The notes: generated by a model from the sequence alone, not told the origin. A stretch of DNA of 64,000 bases from Pseudoalteromonas haloplanktis ATCC 14393 (GCF_000238355.1 NZ_AHCA01000001.1:682001-746000); one strand, 5' to 3'. Counted from the first letter of the stretch, positions 26,665-36,463 are shown. Translations and numbers: made by a program.

Positions 26665-27549
26665 TTATTCAGGCGGTGGTAATTCAGACACAATTTGATT
26701 GCCACCAGCGGTTTTGGCTCTGTACATGGTTTGATCTGCAAATTGGATGAGTTGCATATCAGTACTGCCATTTTCAGGGTAACTCGCAACCCCAATACTA
26801 CTTGAAAGCGTTAATTTTCTGCCATCAATAATAAACGGCGATGCACATTTAGAACGTACTTTTTCAGCTACATGTAAAACATCATCACGGTTAGTAATGT
26901 CATTTAATATCACCACAAATTCATCTCCGCCAAGACGACCAACAGTATCTGACGCACGCACACACTCAAGTAATCTTTCTGCTATTTTTTGTAATAACTT
27001 GTCCCCGACTAAATGCCCGTACGTGTCGTTCACTTCCTTAAACCCATCTATATCAATAAACAATAGCGATAGTTCTACTGGTCGACGGCTAGTGGTGGCT
27101 AAACTATTTTGAATACGATCGAGTAATAATGTACGATTTGCTAAGCCAGTGAGCTGATCGTGACCAACCAAATGTTGTAATTTTTTTTCGACTTCTTTGC
27201 GTTCAGTTATATCATGTGCAACAGCAATTCTCACTTGATGCGATGCTGACCATCTAACTGACCACAATATATACACTACTTGTCCATCTTTTCTTACCCA
27301 GCGATTTTCAAAGCGTGGCTTAGCGACACCTGACAATAAGGTTGCAACCGTTTCAAGGGTGATTTCACGGTCCTCTTTATAAACGAAATCGATCATTGGC
27401 TTACCAACAACTTCTTCAGGCTTATAACCAAAAATAGTCTCAAATGCGGCACTCACTGCAATAAAGCGCCCTTGCTTATCAACCACACAAACAGCATCAA
27501 GCATCAGCTCTAATACATCGGTTAGACAAACTAATTCATTGTTTTTCAT
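26665..27549 (-). CDS. PAS-GGDEF diguanylate cyclase
   Basis: 294-residue cytoplasmic protein. A PAS domain with PAC (about 8-125: DAVCVVDKQGRFIAVSAAFE, TIFGYKPEEVVGKPMIDFV, IAVAHDITERKEVEKKL) is followed by a GGDEF domain (about 130-290) with DQLTGLANRTLLLDRI, LFIDIDGFKEVNDTYGHLVG and intact RLGGDEFVVIL. The inhibitory site RASD is present five residues before GGDEF, so product feedback is expected. No membrane segment or signal peptide. Convergent with rhtA, 36 bases apart. The PAS ligand is unknown. Confidence 0.93.
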   Translation of the reverse strand: MKNNELVCLTDVLELMLDAVCVVDKQGRFIAVSAAFETIFGYKPEEVVGKPMIDFVYKEDREITLETVATLLSGVAKPRFENRWVRKDGQVVYILWSVRWSASHQVRIAVAHDITERKEVEKKLQHLVGHDQLTGLANRTLLLDRIQNSLATTSRRPVELSLLFIDIDGFKEVNDTYGHLVGDKLLQKIAERLLECVRASDTVGRLGGDEFVVILNDITNRDDVLHVAEKVRSKCASPFIIDGRKLTLSSSIGVASYPENGSTDMQLIQFADQTMYRAKTAGGNQIVSELPPPE

Positions 27550-28141
27550 TCATCCGCCTTTAACGGTAACATTGCAGATTTTATTTTATCTAAAATACAC
27601 TTCATAATTATTGAAACACACAGAACAATCAAAAAATAGCTTATCGGTGGGGGTTAAATCTGATTAAGCCAATTAACACATCTGCCGCTTGCCAACTATG
27701 AGCTTTATATTAAATATATACAAATACTAGGCCAACATATTTTTTCATTGCTGTAGGTAAACGTACCGATAGTAATTGCAACGTTGCTATTGATTAGCAA
27801 TAAATACAACTACACTATGACTATTTGTACAATTAATTATTGCGCTTGCATAACTTTGTCACTGCAAATATTTTCCGTGCGAAGAATTTTGTTGCTTCGA
27901 GGCCATCAAGTTGTGACATAACGCAATCCATAAAAATATCGCTTACTTTAATCTATAACGACTTAATACTCTACGATAAATTTGCGTACTGCATTGATTT
28001 TACATCACTCACACTTGTTAGCAGAGTCACATTTTATTTACGTATTTATTCTATTTATGATTGTTTACATTACATAAACGATCGTATAATAACAATCATT
28101 ATCATTGCTCATATTAATAACAATTCGGAGTTACATCGTTC
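27550..28141. other. Long AT-rich intergenic region before receptor module B
   Basis: No convincing gene: a 108-codon frame here has no ribosome site and a composition unlike real proteins of the window. The end nearest the receptor holds a Fur-like site (28085-28104). The rest shows no repeat or RNA that I can identify. Confidence 0.5.
28085..28104 (+). promoter_or_regulatory. Fur box upstream of receptor module B
   Basis: TATAATAACAATCATTATC matches 16 of 19 positions of the GATAATGATAATCATTATC Fur consensus, and the overlapping 7-1-7 form matches 12 of 14. It lies about 40 bases before the receptor start codon, the right place to repress module B when iron is plentiful. Confidence 0.8.
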
Positions 28142-30457
28142 ATGGTCATTCGTTCATCAAAGTTAGCATGTGCTGTAGCCTTTGCTATATCAGGCGTTAC
28201 ATTTAGCAATATCGTACACGCGGACGATATTTCAAAAATTGAAAAAATTATGGTGAAAGGTCAAAAAATAGACCGTACTTTACAAGACACCCCTGCTAGT
28301 GTGGCTGTAATAACGAGCCAAACCATTGAACGGGAAAATTTGAATGATTTTTATGACGTATTAGCCCGTACACCTAATGCATCAGGTACTGACGGCTCTG
28401 GTTTTAATATCCGTGGTATTGATGCTTTTGGCGTTACTGATGGTGGCTCTGGTGGACTTGCTAGTGTCTATATTGATGGTGCACCTGTGCCGTATCGAAT
28501 CATGCAGCAAGGCGGATTTTCTACGTGGGATATAAGCCAAGTAGAAATACTTCGTGGTCCACAATCTACCCTACAAGGGCGTAACTCACTTGCCGGTGCA
28601 GTGGTCATGAAAACCCGTGATGCAGTGCAAGAGTATGATTTTAAAGGCCGCATTGGTATGGGCGAGTACGGCACAAAAGAAGCAGCGATGGCCTTTGGTG
28701 GTGGCTTAATTGAAGATGAACTGGCATTTAGAGTCAGTGCCGAAAAACGCGATTTTGATGGTTATAATACCAATGTTGCTACAGGCGACGAATCGGATTT
28801 TGACAACAATGAGTTTTACCGCGCCAAATTGCGTTATACCCCATCAGCTTTACCTGAGTTTGAAGCACAATTGAGCTTTATGCACAGTGAAAACGAAAAA
28901 GGCGTTGATTGGGTAATGGTTGAAAGTGGCCATGCAGACTACCCAATCAATAATATTTACGATGATCGATATGTCTATTTAGACTCGCCAACATTTGAAT
29001 CCACAGACAGTGATCTCTATATCCTCAACCTTAATTATGATATTTCTGATGAGTGGTCTTTTGCATCAATTTCAACTTATTCTGACGCAGAGTACGGTTA
29101 CGAGTGGGATGGTGATGCGAGCATGCAAGCACCACAATCTATTTTAACGGATACCCGCACTGACGAGACCACCACACAAGAGCTACGTTTTACCTATGAA
29201 GGTGAAAAATTATCTGGCTTAATTGGTTTTTATTATTCTGACTTAGATGTTTTTGATAGCAGTGGCGGTGAACGCGGTATTACATTTGCTCAACTAGGCG
29301 TACGTAGTCTATTAACTGCGCCGGCAGAATACGGTGGTTTGGGTTTACCGGGTACTTTAGCTGATCAAGTTTTGCAGTTCTATACCGGCGCTGATCCGGT
29401 TTTTATCGGTCAATCTTCAGATTTTACACAAAAAGTAAAAACCAAAGCGCTGTTCGCCGATTTTACTTATGAAGTAAACGAGTCGTGGGATATATTTGCA
29501 GGCCTGCGTTATGATAAAGAAGAGCAAGCTAACGGTACGAATGCCGATATCTATATTACTGAACAAACACAAAATGCACTGCCTCAACCTGAAAGCTTTG
29601 CGGCAGATCCTATGCTTGCTCAATTAATTGCCGGTATCAATCAGCAGTTATATGCGATGGCTGATGGCGCTTCAGGGGATGAGCCCGTAGAGGATGCCAG
29701 CTTTGATGCATGGTTACCTAAACTTGGCGCGACCTATCGCGTCAACCAAGATATTTCGACTAGTTTTACGGTTCAAAAAGGTTATCGTTCAGGCGGTGTT
29801 GGCACTAATATCGCACAAGCCACCCCTTTTACCTTTGAGCCTGAATACACTTGGAACTATGAGCTAGCGCTGCGCTCTGTATGGCTTGATGATAAGCTAG
29901 TTGTTAACGCCAATATGTTCTACCTTGATTGGACCGATCAGCAGGTATCAGTGTATTTATCGGGTAATCAATATGACCGCGAAACACGTAACGTAGGTAA
30001 ATCTCATGTGCAAGGTTTTGAAACCGAAATCAGTTATGAGCTATCCCCTGCAATTAATTTATACGGCGGTATTGGTTATTCTAAAACCGAATTTGACCAA
30101 TTCAGCGCGACTTTTAATGGTGAAGAACAAGACTACAGCGGTTACTCATTTGCAGGTGCGCCAGAGTGGACAGCACTACTTGGGCTAGACTATGCAAGTG
30201 AGGACGGCTTTGTGGCTAATCTTAATACCAGTTATACAGGCAGCTCACAACGCTTGGCAACAGCCCTTGAGCCTAGAAATGATGCATATTGGTTAGTTAA
30301 CTCACGTATTGGCTATCAGTGGGAAAACTACGGTGTGTATGCCTTAGTAGAAAACCTGTTAGATGCAGAGTATATCGCACTTGCGCCGGCAGGATTTGAT
30401 AATCAAACTTTAAGTTCACCACGTACTGCAAGTGTGCGCTTTGAAGTTAATTTCTAA
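28142..30457 (+). CDS. TonB-dependent receptor (iron-type module B)
   Basis: 771-residue outer-membrane receptor. Signal peptide ends near residue 28 (SNIVHADD), TonB-box-like EKIMVKGQ, plug domain about 40-160 with PASVAVITSQ, FNIRGIDAFG and VEILRGPQSTLQGRNSLAGAV, barrel ending ASVRFEVNF with C-terminal Phe. It is a paralogue of the 21341 receptor by plug motifs. Followed after about 60 bases by three overlapping small/PepSY genes in the same direction. Fur control and partner genes point to a ferric siderophore ligand, which is inference. Confidence 0.94.
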   Translation: MVIRSSKLACAVAFAISGVTFSNIVHADDISKIEKIMVKGQKIDRTLQDTPASVAVITSQTIERENLNDFYDVLARTPNASGTDGSGFNIRGIDAFGVTDGGSGGLASVYIDGAPVPYRIMQQGGFSTWDISQVEILRGPQSTLQGRNSLAGAVVMKTRDAVQEYDFKGRIGMGEYGTKEAAMAFGGGLIEDELAFRVSAEKRDFDGYNTNVATGDESDFDNNEFYRAKLRYTPSALPEFEAQLSFMHSENEKGVDWVMVESGHADYPINNIYDDRYVYLDSPTFESTDSDLYILNLNYDISDEWSFASISTYSDAEYGYEWDGDASMQAPQSILTDTRTDETTTQELRFTYEGEKLSGLIGFYYSDLDVFDSSGGERGITFAQLGVRSLLTAPAEYGGLGLPGTLADQVLQFYTGADPVFIGQSSDFTQKVKTKALFADFTYEVNESWDIFAGLRYDKEEQANGTNADIYITEQTQNALPQPESFAADPMLAQLIAGINQQLYAMADGASGDEPVEDASFDAWLPKLGATYRVNQDISTSFTVQKGYRSGGVGTNIAQATPFTFEPEYTWNYELALRSVWLDDKLVVNANMFYLDWTDQQVSVYLSGNQYDRETRNVGKSHVQGFETEISYELSPAINLYGGIGYSKTEFDQFSATFNGEEQDYSGYSFAGAPEWTALLGLDYASEDGFVANLNTSYTGSSQRLATALEPRNDAYWLVNSRIGYQWENYGVYALVENLLDAEYIALAPAGFDNQTLSSPRTASVRFEVNF

Positions 30458-30514
30458 CTAAAACTGCTGTGTGGTAACTAATTATAGTTGCCACATTCTA
30501 GGGGCAAACTAAAA

Positions 30515-30802
30515 ATGAACATGAAACGTACATTTTCTGCGACTAAACGACGCCACTTGATGGCCTGTCTACTGGCGTTAATTACTGCGGTTGTGATGAT
30601 CCCAGGGATGACGACCTACTTACCATTTGCAATGGAAGAACAAATACTCATTCCAATTATGCTATTTCCCTTTATTTGGGCGGGATTATTTATTTACGCG
30701 TACATGGCTGAAAAAGCATGGCAGCCATTTGTGGTTATGCTATTAATCATCTTAAGTCATGCTGGCTTGAGCTTTATGGCTTTATCGGGGGCGCAGGGAT
30801 GA
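30515..30802 (+). CDS. Small membrane protein, DUF3649-like
   Basis: 95 residues with three hydrophobic segments (about 15-35 LMACLLALITAVVMIPGM, 45-65 ILIPIMLFPFIWAGLFIYAY, 72-90). ATG at 30515 has AGGGG about 10 bases before it; the frame could be read from a TTG at 30488, but there is no matching ribosome site. It overlaps the PepSY gene by 4 bases. The context of receptor, DUF3649-like, PepSY and DUF3325 genes is that of known iron-uptake loci; biochemical role unknown. Confidence 0.65.
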   Translation: MNMKRTFSATKRRHLMACLLALITAVVMIPGMTTYLPFAMEEQILIPIMLFPFIWAGLFIYAYMAEKAWQPFVVMLLIILSHAGLSFMALSGAQG

Positions 30803-32409
30803 AATCTATTTCGTTAAAAAAGTTATTTTTGCTGCATAGCTGGGTTGGCATTGTCACTGCTATTTTACTTTTCATTGTATGCTTTACTGGCGCTTTGGCC
30901 GTACTTAGCCGCCCTGAACTTAAAATTTGGGCCAACCCTGAGCTGCATCAGTTAAATTCAGTGCCAAGTGAAAAGGTAACCGAGTTAATCAATCATTACC
31001 ACACATTAGTACCAAAAGAGTTTGGTGAAAACATTCATGTTTACTTACCAACAGGCCATAACACACACTTACTCACTATTTTATTCGAATCTCACGATGG
31101 CGATGAAAACTATGAGGAAGAAGCGGCGTATGCCTACCAGTTTGATCCTCGTAATTTTGAATTAGTAAACGAATATTATGGTGCAGCTGGTTATTTTTAC
31201 GAACACCGGAAAACTGATGCGCCCTCTTTTATTGGTCATTTTCATGCAGACTTACATTTAGGCCGACCTATTGGCCTGATACTTACGGGGTTTTTAGGCT
31301 TAACTCTATTGGTTTCAACAATCACCGGGTTATTTATCCATCGCCAACTCATTAAAGAGCTATTTACTTTTCGGCGTAAGAAAGAGCTTGATGTCGTTGT
31401 TAATGATGCACATAAAATTATGGGGATTTGGGGCAGCCTATTTCATGGCGTTATCGGATTTACGGGGGCTTTTTTAGGTTTAGCGACAATAATATTACTG
31501 CCCGCTGCGGCATTTGTCAGTTTTGGTGGCGATCAAGATAAATTGGTCGCAAAATTCACGGCAATGCCTGAGCCTATTATTACTAATGACTATCAAGCAA
31601 CTGATATCAATGCGATTTTAATTGATGCACAAGCGCGCTATCCAAAAGCTAAAGTTATAGATTTAACCATTATGGCGCATAATGATGCCAATGCTGAGGT
31701 CTATTTACGTTTGATTGGTGGTGATGCGGTTGCTTCACAATTGCTGCACTATCATGGTAACGGGGAATTTAGTAAATCAATGAGTAGCTTTGGTGATATT
31801 CCAGGCCCTGCTATTAAAGTATTAGAGCTCTTGTTTCCCTTGCACTTTGGTAACTTCGCAGGCATTTTTGTCAAACTGGTCTGGGCTTTGTTAGGCTTAA
31901 GCACCGCACTATTGCCGCTATCGGGCATGATGATGTGGTTGGCAAAGCGTAGCCGTGGCAGCAACCCGACCTTATCAGAACTCGCTTACCAACGCTGGAA
32001 TCGGGCGATTATAGGTAGCTGTGGCGGTTTAGTACTCGCTACTGCTATTTTGTTTCCGGCGCAAGTGTTGTTAAACAACCTTGTACCAGTACACATGCAT
32101 AACGCTTATTTTGGGCCGCTATTCTTTTATTCATGGCTGGCTTGGTGTTTATTGGCTGTGCTACCTATTAATTATCATCGCTATTTACAAGTAACGATGA
32201 CCCTCACAGGACTTGCTTGTATGGCCGTGTTACCACTGAACTTAGCCCTTTCAGCAAGTCATGCATTCTCTGCCAATAACGTGCTCGTAACTGTTGTTGA
32301 TATTAGTTTCTTGTTTATTGGCGGCTTATTTATTTATCTAAGCCAACGCTTAGTAACCAAGCAATTAAATGGGGTCACAGCTAAGGCCACTGACGAGGTA
32401 ATTGTATGA
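30799..32409 (+). CDS. PepSY-associated transmembrane protein (PiuB-like), module B
   Basis: 536-residue inner-membrane protein of the PepSY_TM family. N-terminal helix LFLLHSWVGIVTAILLFIVC, PepSY-like periplasmic segments about 50-160, helix near 160-180 (LGRPIGLILTGFLGLTLLVS), helix near 215-240 (KIMGIWGSLFHGVIGFTGAF), more helices near 370-400 and a C-terminal helical block. His residues at helix boundaries (LHSW, FHADLHLGR, LHFGNFAG) could bind haem or metal. ATG at 30799 overlaps the upstream stop; the longer frame from 30718 lies wholly inside the previous gene and is rejected. Confidence 0.86.
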   Translation: MKSISLKKLFLLHSWVGIVTAILLFIVCFTGALAVLSRPELKIWANPELHQLNSVPSEKVTELINHYHTLVPKEFGENIHVYLPTGHNTHLLTILFESHDGDENYEEEAAYAYQFDPRNFELVNEYYGAAGYFYEHRKTDAPSFIGHFHADLHLGRPIGLILTGFLGLTLLVSTITGLFIHRQLIKELFTFRRKKELDVVVNDAHKIMGIWGSLFHGVIGFTGAFLGLATIILLPAAAFVSFGGDQDKLVAKFTAMPEPIITNDYQATDINAILIDAQARYPKAKVIDLTIMAHNDANAEVYLRLIGGDAVASQLLHYHGNGEFSKSMSSFGDIPGPAIKVLELLFPLHFGNFAGIFVKLVWALLGLSTALLPLSGMMMWLAKRSRGSNPTLSELAYQRWNRAIIGSCGGLVLATAILFPAQVLLNNLVPVHMHNAYFGPLFFYSWLAWCLLAVLPINYHRYLQVTMTLTGLACMAVLPLNLALSASHAFSANNVLVTVVDISFLFIGGLFIYLSQRLVTKQLNGVTAKATDEVIV

Positions 32410-32636
32410 CATTCATCTACCTAACATTAGGGTGTTTATTATTAGTCGCAAGTAGCTTGCTGCTCAGACATGCCAGCAGCGCTAGTCGCAGGTTATCTCT
32501 GCTGGTTTTTTGTGTTGCCACAGCCTGTTTTATTGCTGTATACGGCAATATAGCCGGTGTGTTTATTGCCGTACCTACGGCACTGTTAATTGGCTTATTG
32601 ACGGCATTTTTGCTCGGTAAAAAACCTCAAAATTAA
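32406..32636 (+). CDS. DUF3325 family small membrane protein
   Basis: 76 residues with two or three membrane helices (TFIYLTLGCLLLVASSLLL, LSLLVFCVATACFIAVYG, IAVPTALLIGLLTAFLLG) and the short basic loop RHASSASRRL between the first two, characteristic of DUF3325. It overlaps the PepSY gene by 4 bases and ends the module. The equivalent gene of module A comes first rather than last. Confidence 0.72.
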   Translation: MTFIYLTLGCLLLVASSLLLRHASSASRRLSLLVFCVATACFIAVYGNIAGVFIAVPTALLIGLLTAFLLGKKPQN

Positions 32637-32643
32637 ATACTGA

Positions 32644-32672
32644 TACGCCCTAAATATGATGTTTAGGGCGTA
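32644..32672 (+). terminator. Probable terminator of iron module B
   Basis: TACGCCCTAAA and TTTAGGGCGTA form an 11-bp stem around a short loop, 8 bases after the DUF3325 stop. The downstream T-run is weak. Confidence 0.6.
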
Positions 32673-32732
32673 ATTCCCTCCATACACCGTTGACATATTC
32701 TTTGCTGACAGCAAAGATATTAGGATTCCAAG

Positions 32733-33446
32733 TTAGCTGTACAATTTACTTTGTGTAAATGCCAAAACCAGCTGTTGATATAAACTCTCTACACTCGGTT
32801 TTTCGTTGATATGCGCTAGCAAGCTAGTATGAGCTGACGCTTGTACACGTTCTTGCTTATCGCACAATGCATAGCATAGATTTACCGGTTTAATGATTTC
32901 TTCAAGCAATACATCAATTAAAATGAACGCTTGTGCAAGCACAATCTTGCCGCCACCTTTTTTTAAGATCACTCTTTGTGCAGTACCGACAATTTTTTTG
33001 CCATTGATGTTTATATTATAATCACCATCACAATATGAAAATGGCGTTGCATGTGCTTGACTTAACAGTCCAAATTGCCTGAAGAAACCCTGTAAAACGG
33101 CACATAAATTTTCATAGGCTTGAGTAATCGAATAAGGTATCTGTGGTGACCAGGTATATAGATGAGAGAGGTTAATAATACCTTCACATTGCGGTACTGG
33201 TGCGCCCCCAGTTTTACGCGAGTGAAGCTGCCAACCATGCGCCATTAAGCTCTTTGTGAGCAGTGCTGTTTCAGGCCATTTTTTGCCTGCAGGTAATACT
33301 AAGGTAGGCGCTTTTGATTGCCATAACAACAAACACTGATCAAGCTCACCAGCTTGCATTTGCGTTATTAGCTGAGCTTCTTTTTCAAACACAGCCGCCA
33401 CAGTGGTATTACTATAACGCAGCAGCTTATTACGGCTTTTACTCAT
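32733..33446 (-). CDS. Lipoate/octanoate-protein ligase family protein
   Basis: 237-residue cytoplasmic protein of the BPL/LPL catalytic fold. Seen are the substrate loop SRKTGGAPVPQCEGIINLSH (about 76-95), resembling RRxsGGgxVxxxxG, then FSYCDGDYNININGKKIVG and GTAQRVILKKGGGKIVLAQA, which carries the lysine region used for acyl-adenylate or acyl transfer. It is shorter than LplA and lacks its C-terminal accessory domain, so an octanoyltransferase/LipM-like or scavenging role is possible. It is a single gene convergent with iron module B. Substrate unproven. Confidence 0.75.
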   Translation of the reverse strand: MSKSRNKLLRYSNTTVAAVFEKEAQLITQMQAGELDQCLLLWQSKAPTLVLPAGKKWPETALLTKSLMAHGWQLHSRKTGGAPVPQCEGIINLSHLYTWSPQIPYSITQAYENLCAVLQGFFRQFGLLSQAHATPFSYCDGDYNININGKKIVGTAQRVILKKGGGKIVLAQAFILIDVLLEEIIKPVNLCYALCDKQERVQASAHTSLLAHINEKPSVESLYQQLVLAFTQSKLYS

Positions 33447-33813
33447 CGATAATTACTCATATAGAGGAGGAAACTAATCTTAAATGGCTTTTCTCACATA
33501 CTAGGCCACTTTATAGATCACGGTTGCAATGTGGACTCGTTAACATCGTAATAATGCACTAGAAAAGCCAATGCCCTTACACACTGCTATTATAGGCCCC
33601 TCATTTTCTTACATTCACTGAAAACAGGTCACTCTACGCTAAAGTGGGAGTAAGCATACATCTATGCAATATATAAAAAAAGCCGCTGATGTTGATGAGT
33701 TTAGGTTATTTTTAGAATCGAGCTGACTATATGGTTGGGTTCATATGTTAGCCAATCTAGATGAATACGCAAAGCCATATATCTTCGCCTGACTTGGGTA
33801 TATACTTAGCTTC
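33447..33813. other. Intergenic region, no supported gene
   Basis: Divergent gap between the ligase-like gene and the VC0807-type gene. Only tiny frames occur, such as a 20-codon ATG frame at 33664. No repeat, RNA or clear promoter could be identified. Confidence 0.5.
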
Positions 33814-34527
33814 ATGAGTACACGTAATGACAAACTAATGACAGCACCAAAAAAGAAAAGTAATTTTTTCAGTAACATCATTTTTAATATTATTTTACCC
33901 GCAGTGATCTTAAGCCGCTTTAGCACCCCCGATACATTAGGCCCCGTGTGGGCTGTAGTAGTAGCGCTTGCTTTTCCACTGTTATTTGGTTTATGGGAGC
34001 TTAAGCAATCAGGAAAAGTAAATTTCTTCTCAGTACTTGGCATTATTAGTGTACTGCTAACTGGTGGTATTAGTTTATTTGAATTAGATCCCGCTTATAT
34101 AGCGATTAAAGAAGCGATGGTGCCTGCTATTATCGGGGTTATTGTGCTAGTGAGCCAATACACGCCGTACCCATTAATTCGCAAACTCCTCATTAACCCT
34201 GAACTATTAGATATTGAAAAACTCACTCAGTCACTTGAGCAACAAAACAACACCGCTGTGTTTGATGAGAAAATGCGATTAGCTGGTTTTATTGTAGCTA
34301 GTGCATTCTTTTTGTCTGCGACACTTAACTACTTTCTTGCTAAAAGCATTGTTGTCAGCATGCCGGGCACCACAGCCTATGCAGAAGAGTTAGGCCGCAT
34401 GACATGGTTAAGTTACCCGGTGATTGTAGCTCCGACCATGATATTACTTGTCGGTGCTATTATTTTCACCTTCAAACAAATTGGAAAATTAACCAAACAA
34501 CCAATTGATGAATTTATTTTACAGTAA
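33814..34527 (+). CDS. VC0807-type membrane protein
   Basis: 237-residue inner-membrane protein with six probable helices: about 20-38 (NIIFNIILPAVILSRF), 46-62, 70-88, 100-118, 150-170 and 200-222. DTLGPVWAVVVALAFPLLFG and the repeated helix-pair layout fit the VC0807 family of gammaproteobacteria, whose role is unknown. ATG at 33814 is used; a second ATG at 33838 (MTAPKKK) is possible since neither has a strong ribosome site. It is followed by a good terminator. Confidence 0.7.
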   Translation: MSTRNDKLMTAPKKKSNFFSNIIFNIILPAVILSRFSTPDTLGPVWAVVVALAFPLLFGLWELKQSGKVNFFSVLGIISVLLTGGISLFELDPAYIAIKEAMVPAIIGVIVLVSQYTPYPLIRKLLINPELLDIEKLTQSLEQQNNTAVFDEKMRLAGFIVASAFFLSATLNYFLAKSIVVSMPGTTAYAEELGRMTWLSYPVIVAPTMILLVGAIIFTFKQIGKLTKQPIDEFILQ

Positions 34528-34560
34528 TTCGGCTATTAGCCTTTAGCTGTACATTTTAAT

Positions 34561-34599
34561 AAATCGCATTACGCAATCAGCTGTTTTGCGATTTTTTTT
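34561..34599 (+). terminator. Intrinsic terminator
   Basis: AAATCGCA (34561-34568) and TGCGATTT (34587-34594) pair and run into a T-tract to 34599, 33 bases after the VC0807-type stop. The convergent DUF4105 gene ends just beyond. Confidence 0.75.
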
Positions 34600-34609
34600 A
34601 AAGGGCCGG

Positions 34610-36427
34610 TTAAAAATAATAGTAAAGCGCTAATTTAACGCCGTGATCGTCTTGTTGCCAACGACTATAATTAAACTCTGTGCGCAGCGCAAAATCTTTA
34701 TCTAAGGCCCAATGCCAGTTCAGCTTTGCTTGGCTACGCTGAGCTTGCTGATTATTCGCCAACCATTGATATTGGCCACTGGCAGCAAACTTATGCGCAG
34801 GATTCAATTGCCAAATTATCCCCGCTTCAACCCCTACAGCAGGGGAAATACCGGCACTAAAATCACCGCCATTAAAGCCAACCGTGCCAAGTAAATAAGC
34901 ATGCAAGGCGTTAGGATCACCAATTGATTTTCCATAACCACCTTCAACAAAGCTGCGCCCTATTCGCTTGGTGTTGCCAGCCGTTCGATCAAAACCCAGC
35001 CGTAAATTCCATGACCAAGTGTTAAACACTTGATTGTCAGGCGCTAATGACATTGCATCGATTAAATAAAGGTGCTCAAGCTGTAAATGCTCTCCTGTAT
35101 AACTGGCATTGATATCAAAGAAGCTGATCTGTGCGCCAGGTATAAATCCAGCAGAGCTGTCGAGTAAGTCATGATAGGCTAATCGATATGCAAGCTCTGT
35201 GGTTTGCCCGTAGTTTTTAGAGTCAGAGCCTATTAAAGCAACGCGTGCAGAGCCATGTCCTTGCTCTGGTGACACTTCAGGTTTTGTCGGTTTAGTTAAC
35301 GGCGATGCAATTTTATACTGGCTGCGCTTTCTCAGCAGTTTAGTTAAACGTGGCGCAATATCATCACGGTTTAAACCTTGATCATAAAAGTTAAAGTTAA
35401 GCCACTCATAAGCCACTTCATAAATTGCGACACTGCGCTGCGCTGAAAACTGGTTGCTATCCAGCTCTTCACCTGCCATTAGTTGCTTGGCTGCTGCAAG
35501 TTCTTGCAAAGAAAGCTGTTTTGCATAATGGTGCAATTTAGTACCAAATGCAGGGCGATAAGCTGGCGTTTGGAGTAACCCTTGCTCATTTAGTAATGCA
35601 ACTGTATCTGAGGGAATTGCATGAAGGTTAAACGAACTGGTTAAATCAAGATCATCGCGAGCCAGCTGTAATAACGCCAGCAACTGGTAAGAGCAATTTT
35701 CGTCCGCAAAGTAATAATCAAACGTCGCCAACTGCATTTCCCATAAATGCAACAGAATTCGCTCAACCTCAGCTTCAGAGAAGCTCAACGGGTACTCCCA
35801 GATATCTCGCGACTCAATATCACTGTATTCGCGTACTTTGCGGTAATAAGGCATTAAACTAAAGTTGCCGGGATATTTACCAATCAATCCTTTTAATGCG
35901 TATAGGGCTGCATTGTCATTGGCATCTGGCTCAGCTGCAAAGTTTACTGCAAAAGCCACCAACTCTTTGTGACGTGTTTGATCTTTGGCATCTATGCGCA
36001 GTAAGGTGTGACCAAACATTGATGAAGGGCTATTCATATAAGCAGTTGGAAAAACCAACGTCATCGCCTTGGCATTGATAAGTTTACGCCACGTTTCAAG
36101 CTCTGAGCAATCAAGTGCTGCCCAGTCATTGGTAACCTGTGCTTTTAGCCATTGGTAGCGCGCTGGAAACTGGCAGATAGTCGTTTTATTTTGTTGTTTA
36201 AATGCCTCAAGGGTCGCTTTCAACTCAGCTGCGGGATCTGTTTTACCTAAAGGAGATATAAAAAATGCAGTATCGTCCACATCGCTTTCAAAACCACCGG
36301 TAAGCTGTGGACGATAATGACCCAGCTTTAACCAGTACGGTTGTGTCCAAAGAGGCTCAGCAGCAACAGGTTTAGCAAAAGTGGAAAAACAACAAAGTAA
36401 TAATAAGAGCGCAAGTAAATTTTTCAT
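34610..36427 (-). CDS. DUF4105 (Lnb N-terminal-like) periplasmic/outer-membrane protein
   Basis: About 605 residues with signal peptide MKNLLALLLLLCCFSTFAKP. The central part has the DUF4105 motif set: FPTAYMNSPSSMFGHTLLRI, YYRKVREYSDIESRDIWEYP, and FADENCSYQLLALLQLARDD with a Cys. The C-terminal third is beta-rich with alternating aromatic strands and ends WQQDDHGVKLALYYYF, like an outer-membrane barrel. ATG at 36427 starts the signal peptide; the longer frame opens with TTG codons and no site. It follows the DUF3015 gene on the same strand, past a terminator. Function unknown; lipid- or protein-modifying activity is only suggested by the fold family. Confidence 0.83.
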   Translation of the reverse strand: MKNLLALLLLLCCFSTFAKPVAAEPLWTQPYWLKLGHYRPQLTGGFESDVDDTAFFISPLGKTDPAAELKATLEAFKQQNKTTICQFPARYQWLKAQVTNDWAALDCSELETWRKLINAKAMTLVFPTAYMNSPSSMFGHTLLRIDAKDQTRHKELVAFAVNFAAEPDANDNAALYALKGLIGKYPGNFSLMPYYRKVREYSDIESRDIWEYPLSFSEAEVERILLHLWEMQLATFDYYFADENCSYQLLALLQLARDDLDLTSSFNLHAIPSDTVALLNEQGLLQTPAYRPAFGTKLHHYAKQLSLQELAAAKQLMAGEELDSNQFSAQRSVAIYEVAYEWLNFNFYDQGLNRDDIAPRLTKLLRKRSQYKIASPLTKPTKPEVSPEQGHGSARVALIGSDSKNYGQTTELAYRLAYHDLLDSSAGFIPGAQISFFDINASYTGEHLQLEHLYLIDAMSLAPDNQVFNTWSWNLRLGFDRTAGNTKRIGRSFVEGGYGKSIGDPNALHAYLLGTVGFNGGDFSAGISPAVGVEAGIIWQLNPAHKFAASGQYQWLANNQQAQRSQAKLNWHWALDKDFALRTEFNYSRWQQDDHGVKLALYYYF

Positions 36428-36441
36428 CGTCACATACAACA

Positions 36442-36463
36442 AAAGCCCCTATTGGGGCTTTAA
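36442..36463 (-). terminator. Terminator between the DUF3015 and DUF4105 genes
   Basis: AAAGCCCC and GGGGCTTT form a perfect stem with a 4-base loop. Read on the minus strand it is followed by TTTGTTG and lies 25 bases after the DUF3015 stop. Some read-through into the DUF4105 gene is possible. Confidence 0.75.

Noticed and set aside
27840..28166. 108-codon frame before the module B receptor
   Set aside because: Biased composition, no ribosome site, and it overlaps the Fur box and the receptor start.
33664..33726. 20-codon frame MQYIKKAADVDEFRLFLESS
   Set aside because: Too short and without a ribosome site to support as a gene.
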